Shown here one piece after another: positions 8,614 to 15,454 of a DNA stretch of 33,822 nt (positions are counted from its first letter, which is position 1; every line of letters begins with the position of its first letter). The DNA lies in contig JAFTOF010000021.1 in assembly GCA_017451505.1 (NCBI GenBank), positions 1 through 33,822 of the forward strand, given 5' to 3'. The notes below the pieces were generated by a model. That model was given only the letters and a program-made list of their open reading frames with translations. It was not told the origin of the DNA and searched no databases. Both the position numbers and the translations under genes were made by a program. The stretch is from Clostridia bacterium (GTDB taxonomy: Bacteria > Bacillota > Clostridia > UMGS1883).

Positions 8614-8817
8614 TCAATCTTCAAAATCATCCTCTGGAAAGCTACCCCGAAGAAACCAGTCGGGCATAAATCCCGGAGGATATAGCACGGGGGCTTCTGC
8701 CTCTGTTTCTTTGCTTTCTACCGCAATGGGGGCAGAAAAACCCTCTAAAGAAAGCCGTGGCATCAGTTTTGCCGGTACTGCATAGGTTATATAACACATT
8801 GGCTCATTGTTTTGCAT
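8614..8817 (-). CDS. Hypothetical 67-aa protein
   Basis: I do not recognise this protein. It is short (67 aa), with no membrane segment. It has a hydrophobic N-terminal half (MCYITYAVPAKLMPRLSLEG), a Glu-rich middle and a Pro/aromatic/acidic tail (PPGFMPDWFLRG then an EDDFED end). Support for a real gene: AGGTGA sits 8 nt before the ATG at 8817, and its stop lies 2 nt from a bidirectional terminator. An upstream in-frame GTG (8826) overlaps that ribosome-binding site and is rejected as the start. A TATAAT on the minus strand (8840-8835) could be its -10, though the -35 is poor. A spore-coat-type protein was considered but no family motif supports it. Confidence 0.6.
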   Translation of the reverse strand: MQNNEPMCYITYAVPAKLMPRLSLEGFSAPIAVESKETEAEAPVLYPPGFMPDWFLRGSFPEDDFED

Positions 8818-8860
8818 ATAAATCACCTCAAGTAATTATATGAACAAAAAAACATAATTA

Positions 8861-8889
8861 TTGCCTTTTTATAAAAATAGGTGTATAAT
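8861..8889 (+). promoter_or_regulatory. Promoter of the YwlG-like gene
   Basis: TTGCCT (8861-8866), 17 nt, TATAAT (8884-8889). A second TATAAT occurs at 8898-8903 without a clear -35. The region is divergent with the small minus-strand gene. Confidence 0.7.
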
Positions 8890-8926
8890 GGCAGTGTTAT
8901 AATAAAAACGAGAGGTCTGAATATAA

Positions 8927-9487
8927 ATGTTAAATGAAATAAGAAATCAGGCTGCACAGGCAGCTATGGAGCTTTGCGAGGCGGCAGGACTTAAAAAAGG
9001 TGATATTTTCGTTGCGGGCTGTTCCTCCAGTGAGGTGGGCGGTGAAAAGATCGGCACTTCAAGCAGCGAAGATATAGGAAAAGCTGTTTTCGAGGGGATT
9101 TATCAGGTATTACAGGAAAAAGGCGTATTTCTTGCGACGCAGTGCTGTGAGCATCTTAACCGTAGCCTCGTTATAGAACGTGAATGTTGTGAAAAATATA
9201 ATCTTGAAGAGGTATGCGTAGTTCCTCAGCCAAAGGCAGGCGGTTCTTTTGCCACGGCAGCGTATAAGGCATTTAAAAACCCTGTAGTGGTTGAGGAAAT
9301 AAAGGGCAATGCAGGTATTGACATCGGCGGTACTCTTATCGGTATGCACCTTAAAAGGGTGTGTGTCCCTGTTCGCCTTTCTGTCAAGAAAATCGGGCAG
9401 GCTGCCATTATCTGTGCAAAAACACGCCCCCGTCTTATCGGCGGAGAGCGTGCGATATATAATTTCAGGGAAGATGTCGAAAGATAA
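8927..9487 (+). CDS. UPF0340 / TIGR01440 (YwlG-like) protein
   Basis: Conserved Firmicutes protein of unknown function, related to Bacillus YwlG (186 aa here, usual ~180). Recognisable family segments are VAGCSSSEVGGEKIGTSSS, the cysteine-containing QCCEHLNRSLVIE, VPQPKAGGSFATAAY, and DIGGTLIGMHLKRV near the C-terminus. There is no signal peptide or membrane helix, so it is cytosolic. It is the first gene behind its promoter, and a flippase gene follows after 25 nt, so they may be co-transcribed. No reaction can be assigned. Confidence 0.88.
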   Translation: MLNEIRNQAAQAAMELCEAAGLKKGDIFVAGCSSSEVGGEKIGTSSSEDIGKAVFEGIYQVLQEKGVFLATQCCEHLNRSLVIERECCEKYNLEEVCVVPQPKAGGSFATAAYKAFKNPVVVEEIKGNAGIDIGGTLIGMHLKRVCVPVRLSVKKIGQAAIICAKTRPRLIGGERAIYNFREDVER

Positions 9488-9512
9488 TGCCGATTGAGAA
9501 AGGTTTGTTTTT

Positions 9513-11126
9513 ATGACTAAAAATAAAAAAACCCCCTCATTTTTAATGAATGTAATAATGATTGTATTTGCCCAGATTGCCGTTAAGCTTTTAGGCTTTG
9601 TCTACAGAATGGTCATTACCAATATTGACGGCTTCGGCGATATGGGTAACGGATACTATAATTTTGGTTTCCAGATATATACCCTGCTTCTGGCGATAAG
9701 CTCAATCGGTATCCCAAATGCAATTTCAAAGCTTGTGTCCGAGCGGTGTGCTCTTGACGATTTTAAGGGTGCAATGCGGATTTTCAGGGTAGCACTTGTG
9801 CTTTTTGCCTGTGTGGGTACGTTTTTCTCATTGGTGATGTTTTTCGGGGCACAGTTTATAGCCGCATCGATTCTTGACGCACCTCCTGCTGTGCACACAA
9901 TCAGAGTTTTGTCGCCTGCAATACTTTTTGTATCGGTTTCCAGTGTTATAAGGGGATTTTTTGCAGGTCAGCATAATATGAAAGCAACCAACACCAGTCA
10001 GGTTATAGAGCAGTTTTTAAAATGTGTTTCCACTATCCTAATTGTGCTTGCTATGGTTGGAAGTGCTCCCGAATATATGGCGGCAGGTGCAACCCTTGCC
10101 ACGACCATTTCCACCCTTTTAAGCTGTATATACCTTTTTGTGTTCTATGGTGCAAACAGAAAGGATATTAAGGAAAAAATCATTAAAGCACCCGAAATTA
10201 AGCTTAGAGGAAACGGACTTAAAATAGCAAAAATGATTTTGTGGGTGTCTGTCCCCATTTCATTGGGTGCAATAGTGGCATCGCTTAACAGAATTGTGGA
10301 TATTGTGACGGTGGTGCGGGGTGTGAAAATAGCCCTTGCAGGCAGTATGAGCGGCATAGAGCTTGAAAGAGAAGCCGTAAGGCTCAGCGGAATTTTAAGC
10401 AAGACCGATGTTCTTGTAAATCTCCCCTTGGCACTTAATACTGCGTTTTCTACGGTGCTTGTTCCCACGGTGGCAGGTGCATTGGCAGTAAAGGATTTTG
10501 AAACGGCGAGGCAGAAAATATCATTTTCCCTGCTTATTTCAACGGTGGTTGCACTTCCCTGTGCAATCGGTTATATGGTGCTTTCGGGACCGATTCTTCA
10601 TATGATATATCCCAATGCCAGTGACGGTGCACTTTTATTTTCGCTGGTCGCACCTACAGTGTTTTTCTCCGCAATGAGTCAGACTATTTACGGGTCACTT
10701 CAGGGTATGGGAAAAATATTTGTCCCCGCCATAAGCGTACTGTGCGGCGGTATTATAAAGGTTATACTTAATTTAGTTCTTATCCCTATTCCTGCGATTA
10801 ATATTTATGGAGCACCCATAGGAAGTATTGCCTGTCAGGCTACAGCGTTTATGATAAGCTTCTTTGTTCTTCGCAAAAATCTTCCCATGAAGCTGCCGTT
10901 AGGTAAATACTTTATCAAACCGTTTATTTCTGCGGTTATAATGGGCGGATGTGCGATTTTTGCACATAATATTTTATGTGGTATCACAGGAAACACAATA
11001 GCCGTTCTCGGTGCAATCCTCTTTGCGGGGCTTTTGTATTTTGCTTTGATAGGAATCCTCGGCGTTTTCAGCAGGGAGGAGCTTTCGGCAATTCCGATTA
11101 TAGGCAAAAAATTTAAAAAGAAATAA
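9513..11126 (+). CDS. MOP-superfamily flippase (SpoVB/MurJ-YtgP-like)
   Basis: Polytopic membrane protein of 537 aa with about 14 predicted hydrophobic segments in two halves, as in lipid-linked oligosaccharide flippases. Family features include the N-terminal LGFVYRMVITN segment with its Arg, SIGIPNAISKLVSER, and the second-half LVNLPLALNTAFSTVLVP and SLQGMGKIFVPA segments. Relatives are SpoVB (spore cortex precursor export in Bacillus) and YtgP (a MurJ-type lipid II flippase). Sequence alone does not separate the two; the spoVA genes just downstream slightly favour a sporulation role. AAAGG precedes the ATG. A strong terminator follows, so it is not necessarily in the spoVA transcript. Confidence 0.87.
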   Translation: MTKNKKTPSFLMNVIMIVFAQIAVKLLGFVYRMVITNIDGFGDMGNGYYNFGFQIYTLLLAISSIGIPNAISKLVSERCALDDFKGAMRIFRVALVLFACVGTFFSLVMFFGAQFIAASILDAPPAVHTIRVLSPAILFVSVSSVIRGFFAGQHNMKATNTSQVIEQFLKCVSTILIVLAMVGSAPEYMAAGATLATTISTLLSCIYLFVFYGANRKDIKEKIIKAPEIKLRGNGLKIAKMILWVSVPISLGAIVASLNRIVDIVTVVRGVKIALAGSMSGIELEREAVRLSGILSKTDVLVNLPLALNTAFSTVLVPTVAGALAVKDFETARQKISFSLLISTVVALPCAIGYMVLSGPILHMIYPNASDGALLFSLVAPTVFFSAMSQTIYGSLQGMGKIFVPAISVLCGGIIKVILNLVLIPIPAINIYGAPIGSIACQATAFMISFFVLRKNLPMKLPLGKYFIKPFISAVIMGGCAIFAHNILCGITGNTIAVLGAILFAGLLYFALIGILGVFSREELSAIPIIGKKFKKK

Positions 11127-11131
11127 TTTCC

Positions 11132-11169
11132 AAAAAGAAATTCTTTGAAAAATAAGAATTTCTTTTTTT
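11132..11169 (+). terminator. Intrinsic terminator after the flippase
   Basis: A 14-bp AT-rich stem (11132-11145 with 11154-11167) followed by a T run, just after the flippase stop codon. Confidence 0.85.
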
Positions 11170-11215
11170 ATTGGTTAAAATAATCTTAGCAACTGATAGA
11201 AAGGATTGATAAGTT

Positions 11216-11329
11216 ATGTTTAAATATAAATATTTTCTTATAGCATTGGCGTTTGCTGCATTGTGCATTTTACGGATAGTTATTGAGGGGAACGGTGCCG
11301 GAGCAACATATGCAGTGACACTTATATAA
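11216..11329 (+). CDS. Small single-pass membrane peptide (37 aa) upstream of spoVAC
   Basis: A short reading frame of 37 codons beginning MFKYKYFLIALAFAALCILR. A Lys/Tyr N-terminus is followed by about 14 hydrophobic residues, then a polar VIEGNGAGATYAVTLI tail. This suggests one membrane helix or a small secreted peptide. Support: AAAGGA about 10 nt before the ATG, and an exact junction with the next gene, whose AAGGAGG ribosome-binding site (11328-11334) overlaps this stop codon, a sign of translational coupling. I recognise no family. It occupies the first position of the spoVA operon, so a sporulation-linked role is plausible but inferred only from position. Confidence 0.55.
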   Translation: MFKYKYFLIALAFAALCILRIVIEGNGAGATYAVTLI

Positions 11330-11346
11330 GGAGGCTTTAAAGAAAT

Positions 11347-11784
11347 ATGCTGTCAAAAAAGGAATACGCAAAAATTGTAAAAAAACACAGCGGAAAATCG
11401 CCCATTGTAAAAGATACCCTAAGGGCGTTTTGTGTTGGCGGACTAATATGCACCATAGGGCAGTTTTTCCGCAATTTCTACTCTGCACAGGGGCTTAATA
11501 AAGAACTGACGGGAACAGCAACGGGAATCACACTGATTTTTATTGCCTCTATGCTCACCGCAATAGGCGTTTTTGACCGAATTGGGAAATTTGCAGGGGC
11601 AGGCACACTTGTTCCCATAACAGGCTTTTCAAATGCCGTCACCTCCCCTGCCATGGAATTTAAGGCAGAGGGCTTTGTTCCCGGGGCGGCGGCAAAAATA
11701 TTTACGGTGGCAGGACCTGTTATTGTCTATGGAACGACCTCCTCCGTAATAGCGGGGTTAATATATTTAATTTTTATAAAGTAA
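11347..11784 (+). CDS. spoVAC: Stage V sporulation protein AC
   Basis: Spore inner-membrane protein of the dipicolinic-acid channel; in Bacillus, SpoVAC is a mechanosensitive channel component used for DPA uptake and release. The 145-aa protein has four hydrophobic segments. Family motifs include RAFCVGGLICTIGQ near residue 30, the LVPITGFSNAVTSPAMEF segment, and the C-terminal FTVAGPVIVYG helix. AAGGAGG at 11328-11334 precedes the ATG by 12 nt. It is followed by spoVAD after 93 nt that contain a long imperfect hairpin. Forespore sigma-G control is expected for the family, but I could not identify a convincing sigma-G box. Confidence 0.95.
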   Translation: MLSKKEYAKIVKKHSGKSPIVKDTLRAFCVGGLICTIGQFFRNFYSAQGLNKELTGTATGITLIFIASMLTAIGVFDRIGKFAGAGTLVPITGFSNAVTSPAMEFKAEGFVPGAAAKIFTVAGPVIVYGTTSSVIAGLIYLIFIK

Positions 11785-11785
11785 A

Positions 11786-11851
11786 AGGGAATGTAAAAAA
11801 CTCCAGATCGCAAAAAGGTAACTAAAAATCTGAAGCTTTTTCCTATTCCCT
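11786..11851 (+). promoter_or_regulatory. Long imperfect hairpin between spoVAC and spoVAD
   Basis: Two arms of about 23-24 nt (11786-11808 and 11828-11851) pair with only a few mismatches and one bulge. The outer 7 bp (AGGGAAT with ATTCCCT) and the inner CAGAT/ATCTG are perfect. There is no T tract right after it, so it is not a classical terminator. A processing, mRNA-stability or partial-attenuation element is possible. Confidence 0.65.
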
Positions 11852-11877
11852 GAAAGACAGTGTAAAAGGAAAGAGGG

Positions 11878-12894
11878 ATGGTTATAAAAATGAAAAGAGC
11901 AGGCGAAGGAACGGTTATCTTTGAGAAAAAACCTTCAATCTTGTCATATGCGGCAGTAGTGGGAAAAAAAGAGGGCGACGGCCCCTTAGGAAAATATTTT
12001 GATGAAATAGAAACCGATGCGTATTTCGGAAAGCCCTCGTGGGAAAAGGCAGAAAGCGAAAACCTACGCAGGAGCGTGATGCATACACTTGAAAAAGGGA
12101 ATTTTAAGCCCGAGGATATGGACTTTGCGATCTCGGGAGATTTGCTTAACCAATGTATTTCCTCCGGCTACGCATTAAGAGGGCTTAAAATCCCCTTCTT
12201 TGGCGTATACGGAGCGTGTTCAACCATGGCGGAGAGTCTTCTTTTAGGAAGCCTCATCATTTCGGGAGGCGGTGCAAAAAACATTCTCTGTGCCACAAGC
12301 AGTCATTTTTGCAGTGCGGAAAAGCAGTTTCGGACTCCTCTTGAATACGGCGGTCAGCGTACCCCCAACGCACAGTGGACGGTGACGGGCAGCGGTAGTG
12401 CAGTCATATCGGACGCAGAAGGTTGTCCTTCCATAGAGGCGGTAACCTGCGGCAGAATTATAGATTTGGGCGTTACCGACATTGGCAATATGGGTGCGGC
12501 AATGGCACCGGCTTTTGCAGACACGATAAAAAGGCATCTTAACGCCCTGCAAAGAGATATTTCATATTATGACCTGATTTTGTCGGGGGATTTGGGGATT
12601 ATAGGAAAAAGCATTGCCAGGGAGCTTTTACTGAAAGATGGAATAGATGTGGGGGATAAATATGACGACTGCGGTGCAATGATTTTTGACCCCAACCTTC
12701 AGGATACCCACGCAGGCGGAAGCGGATGCGGATGTGCGGCATCGGTGCTTTGCGGATATATTCTGCCCGAAATGCAGAAAGGAAACCTGAAAAAAGTTCT
12801 CTTTGCCGCAACGGGTGCCCTTATGAGCCCCACCTCTACCATGCAGGGGGAAAGTATACCCTCAATTTCACATGCAATTTCTATTGAGGCATAA
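11878..12894 (+). CDS. spoVAD: Stage V sporulation protein AD
   Basis: Thiolase-fold protein that binds dipicolinic acid and works with SpoVAC in loading DPA into the spore. Very strong resemblance to Bacillus SpoVAD throughout: KEGDGPLGKYFD, AISGDLLNQC, FGVYGACSTMAES, ATSSHFCSAEKQFR, PLEYGGQRTPNAQ, VTGSGSAV, GRIIDLGVTD, AGGSGCGCAASV and ATGALMSPT. At 338 aa it is normal length. Two starts are possible: ATG 11878 (AAAGGA 7 nt upstream) and ATG 11890, which aligns better with Bacillus SpoVAD. The expected third gene, spoVAE, does not follow; a polysaccharide deacetylase occupies its place. Confidence 0.96.
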   Translation: MVIKMKRAGEGTVIFEKKPSILSYAAVVGKKEGDGPLGKYFDEIETDAYFGKPSWEKAESENLRRSVMHTLEKGNFKPEDMDFAISGDLLNQCISSGYALRGLKIPFFGVYGACSTMAESLLLGSLIISGGGAKNILCATSSHFCSAEKQFRTPLEYGGQRTPNAQWTVTGSGSAVISDAEGCPSIEAVTCGRIIDLGVTDIGNMGAAMAPAFADTIKRHLNALQRDISYYDLILSGDLGIIGKSIARELLLKDGIDVGDKYDDCGAMIFDPNLQDTHAGGSGCGCAASVLCGYILPEMQKGNLKKVLFAATGALMSPTSTMQGESIPSISHAISIEA

Positions 12895-12899
12895 AACAG

Positions 12900-12935
12900 G
12901 AAGCACCTCAATACTATATAGTAAAGAGGTGCTTC
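12900..12935 (+). promoter_or_regulatory. Hairpin sequestering the deacetylase ribosome-binding site
   Basis: A perfect 10-bp stem GAAGCACCTC (12900-12909) with GAGGTGCTTC (12926-12935), enclosing a second perfect palindrome TACTATATAGTA (12912-12923). The 3' arm contains the GAGGTG ribosome-binding site of the deacetylase, 3-8 nt before its TTG start, so the folded form should block initiation. No T run follows, so it is not a terminator. Confidence 0.7.
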
Positions 12936-12937
12936 AG

Positions 12938-13627
12938 TTGAAAAATATGCCTGTTAAATATATCTTAATGGCGGCGGCACTGATGCTGCCGCTGTTTTTA
13001 TTTCTCCAACACGTCTTTGCCAAGGAGGAACAAAAATATGCCTATATAACCTTTGACGACGGACCAACCTTAAACACTCCCCAAATAGTTGAAACTCTGG
13101 AGCAGTATGGTGCCAGGGCTACTTTTTTTGTGCTTGAAGAAAGAATTGTCCGTTACCCCGATTTTATAAAGAAAATACACCACGCAAAAAATGCAATCGG
13201 GCTTCACGGAGTAAGCCACAGTGAGGCAATTTATTATACCCCGACCTCACCTCTGGAGGAAATGGAAAAAGCTAATAAGGCACTGGAGAGTGTTTTGGGA
13301 AAACGGAGCAGTCTTGTCCGTGTTCCCTTTGGCTCTGCCTACCGCCTCACAAAAAAACAGGCGGAGATTTTGGAAAGCAGTGGCTACAAAATATGGGACT
13401 GGAACGTAGACCCCCGTGACAGTGTGGGGCAAATCATTCCCGAAAGGGTAATGGCAAACCTCCGACGTGACCTTAAAAGGTGTAAGGGTGACGCAGTAAT
13501 CCTGCTTCACGACAGAAAAAGCACCGCGAAGCTTTTGCCACAAATACTGCAGTGTTTAAAAGAGGAAGGATATACCATGCTCCCACTTCCGGAAAAAGGA
13601 AAACCGCTCAATCAATTAAGAGGGTGA
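12938..13627 (+). CDS. Membrane-anchored polysaccharide (peptidoglycan) deacetylase
   Basis: NodB-homology (CE4) deacetylase, predicted to remove N-acetyl groups from extracellular or spore peptidoglycan. After an N-terminal signal anchor (about residues 8-24) come motif 1 TFDDGP, motif 2 HGVSH (first variable position is Gly instead of Thr/Ser), motif 3 RVPFGS, motif 4 DWNVDPRD and motif 5 ILLHD, so the catalytic set is largely intact. I chose TTG 12938 because AGAGG lies 8 nt upstream; ATG 12947 is too far from it. Length is then 229 aa. Placement right after spoVAD suggests a spore-cortex role like PdaA or PdaB, but this is inferred. Its ribosome-binding site lies in a hairpin. Confidence 0.88.
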   Translation: MKNMPVKYILMAAALMLPLFLFLQHVFAKEEQKYAYITFDDGPTLNTPQIVETLEQYGARATFFVLEERIVRYPDFIKKIHHAKNAIGLHGVSHSEAIYYTPTSPLEEMEKANKALESVLGKRSSLVRVPFGSAYRLTKKQAEILESSGYKIWDWNVDPRDSVGQIIPERVMANLRRDLKRCKGDAVILLHDRKSTAKLLPQILQCLKEEGYTMLPLPEKGKPLNQLRG

Positions 13628-13635
13628 AAAACCTG

Positions 13636-15444
13636 TTAATTACCCAGATAATACTCCGACACAGGAGTATAGTTTTTTAAATCCTCGCCCGTTATGTCAG
13701 TGTTAATAAGATTATAAATAACAAGGCAGGCTTTATTTCTCAAAACCGATTCCCTGCTTGAAAATGTACCGTGTGACGGGAGAAGCTTTGCGTACCGTGA
13801 AAGAGCGAAAACAGATTTTTCTCTTGTTATATCTGAATCGGAAATCCCCATACCTCTTAACGCCATTGTCAGCATTTCTTCATAGGTTATAGTTTGGTCG
13901 GGCTTAACTGTGTTGTCGGGGTAGCCCTTTATAATTCCGAGGCTATGTGCTTTCATAATTATATTTTTTGCCCAGTGGTTTTCAATATCTGCAAACAGGG
14001 CGTCTTCTTCGTTTATATCCCATTCAAACGCACGGGAAAGCATAGTCAGAAACTCAGCTCTTGTAATTGTGTTATAAAGATTAAGCTCACCGTCTGTATC
14101 TCCGATTATTATTCCTTTTTCTTTTAAGAAATTAATCTCTTTTTTATAAAGCTCTGTCGTATACGAAGAATTATCAACAGGTGTCTGCTCATTTTCAAAC
14201 GCGATTTCATACCATTTTGAATTTTCAGACACAATAATTTTACCGTTTATAATATTAATCTCCTCAAACACAGGCTTTGTTATAAATTCCCCCTTGTCAT
14301 TGAGAATTGCCAATTTTCGGGGAGCAAGCTTTAATGCAAAATATCCGTTTCCGAGATGCTCTGCGTCGTATAATGCCTCCAAAGAAATAGTGGGCGGTGT
14401 GTGATACGTGCCGTCGGGGTTTAAAATTCCTGCAAGACCGTTAAGCCTTACCATGAAATAACCGTCTACGGGATATATATCTTCGTAGATACAAGGGGCA
14501 ATCTCTTTTCCGTCGGTTGTGATAATGCCTAACTTGTCATTCTTTTTAAACCACAGGAGATTGTCACTTCCTCCATGATGCACGCCCATTTTTTCGCTTG
14601 GCTCTTTAATTAAATTAAGGTTTATATCAAAATAATAATCGTAAGAATCGTCGCTTGCGTGATAAACGTTTTTTTCTTTTATAAAACAGACATAATTATA
14701 TATGGGGGGAAGAAGGATATTACCGTTAAAATTTACCAGCCCCTGTTTTTTGTCCTTTATAACCACAGCGGTCTTTGCATCCGTTGGATATATTTCGTCA
14801 TAATCGCCATTGAAAAGCAGATTTCCGTTTTTATCAAGTATATAACTGCCGCTTTCATTTTTTGCGACAAAGGTGCCGCTGTAATAACTCAGCCTATCGG
14901 CAGCTAAGGGCATAAGCTCATTACCTGCTTTGTCAATAACCGTATATCCGAAATCCCTGCCTACAACGCACATTCCGTCAATAAACACGCTTTCGCAATA
15001 GTCATATTTAAAATCCACAATTATTTTTCCGTTGTAGTCAATAAAACCATATTTGTCATTAAAGTCCTGTACCCTTATTTCAAAACGGTCATCGGTGCGG
15101 GGTTGAATCTGAACTTCCTTATACATTGCAGGGATAACAATTCTGCCTTTTTCATTCACTGCTCCCCAACTATTTCCATCTCTTACCGCAATAAGAGAAA
15201 AATCCTGATATGGCGGATATGATGGTCTGTTATCGCTTCCTAATTCATCCCACACGGCAGGAATGATGACCTCGCCGTATTTTGTCATTCCCCATTTCCC
15301 GTTTTCCGAGAACTTTTCATATTTCAAGCCTTCGTGGGGGATTTCCCGTACGTAACTTAAATTATTCGTCGGAAAATCATAATCTGCATAAGCAGTAAGT
15401 GTTAATAAAGAAAAAGCTAATAATAAAGAAATTAATTTTTTCAT
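13636..15444 (-). CDS. Secreted WG-repeat protein with C-terminal SLH domains
   Basis: 602-aa predicted cell-surface protein. A signal peptide (1-20, ending TAYA) is followed by a long run of WG-type repeats (about 40-415), seen as recurring KWGMTKYG, SWGAVNEKG, KYGFIDYNG, KQGLVNFNG and KLGIITTDG turns. The C-terminal region has S-layer homology modules (about 430-475, and from 484: FADIENHWAKN, GIIKGYPDNT), which usually bind secondary cell-wall polymers. No enzyme motif is seen. AAGGAGG stands before the ATG, and only 10 nt separate it from the upstream M56 protease gene, so it belongs to the BlaI-controlled operon. Its 3' end converges on the deacetylase with 8 nt between the stops. Confidence 0.85.
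   Translation of the reverse strand: MKKLISLLLAFSLLTLTAYADYDFPTNNLSYVREIPHEGLKYEKFSENGKWGMTKYGEVIIPAVWDELGSDNRPSYPPYQDFSLIAVRDGNSWGAVNEKGRIVIPAMYKEVQIQPRTDDRFEIRVQDFNDKYGFIDYNGKIIVDFKYDYCESVFIDGMCVVGRDFGYTVIDKAGNELMPLAADRLSYYSGTFVAKNESGSYILDKNGNLLFNGDYDEIYPTDAKTAVVIKDKKQGLVNFNGNILLPPIYNYVCFIKEKNVYHASDDSYDYYFDINLNLIKEPSEKMGVHHGGSDNLLWFKKNDKLGIITTDGKEIAPCIYEDIYPVDGYFMVRLNGLAGILNPDGTYHTPPTISLEALYDAEHLGNGYFALKLAPRKLAILNDKGEFITKPVFEEINIINGKIIVSENSKWYEIAFENEQTPVDNSSYTTELYKKEINFLKEKGIIIGDTDGELNLYNTITRAEFLTMLSRAFEWDINEEDALFADIENHWAKNIIMKAHSLGIIKGYPDNTVKPDQTITYEEMLTMALRGMGISDSDITREKSVFALSRYAKLLPSHGTFSSRESVLRNKACLVIYNLINTDITGEDLKNYTPVSEYYLGN
13651..13678 (+). terminator. Plus-strand terminator inside the 3' end of the convergent gene
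   Basis: A perfect 7-bp stem ATACTCC (13651-13657) with GGAGTAT (13664-13670), followed by AGTTTTTT. It lies 24 nt after the deacetylase stop and would end the spoVA/deacetylase transcript. It also lies within the last codons of the minus-strand WG/SLH gene. Confidence 0.75.
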
Positions 15445-15454
15445 AATGTCCTCC

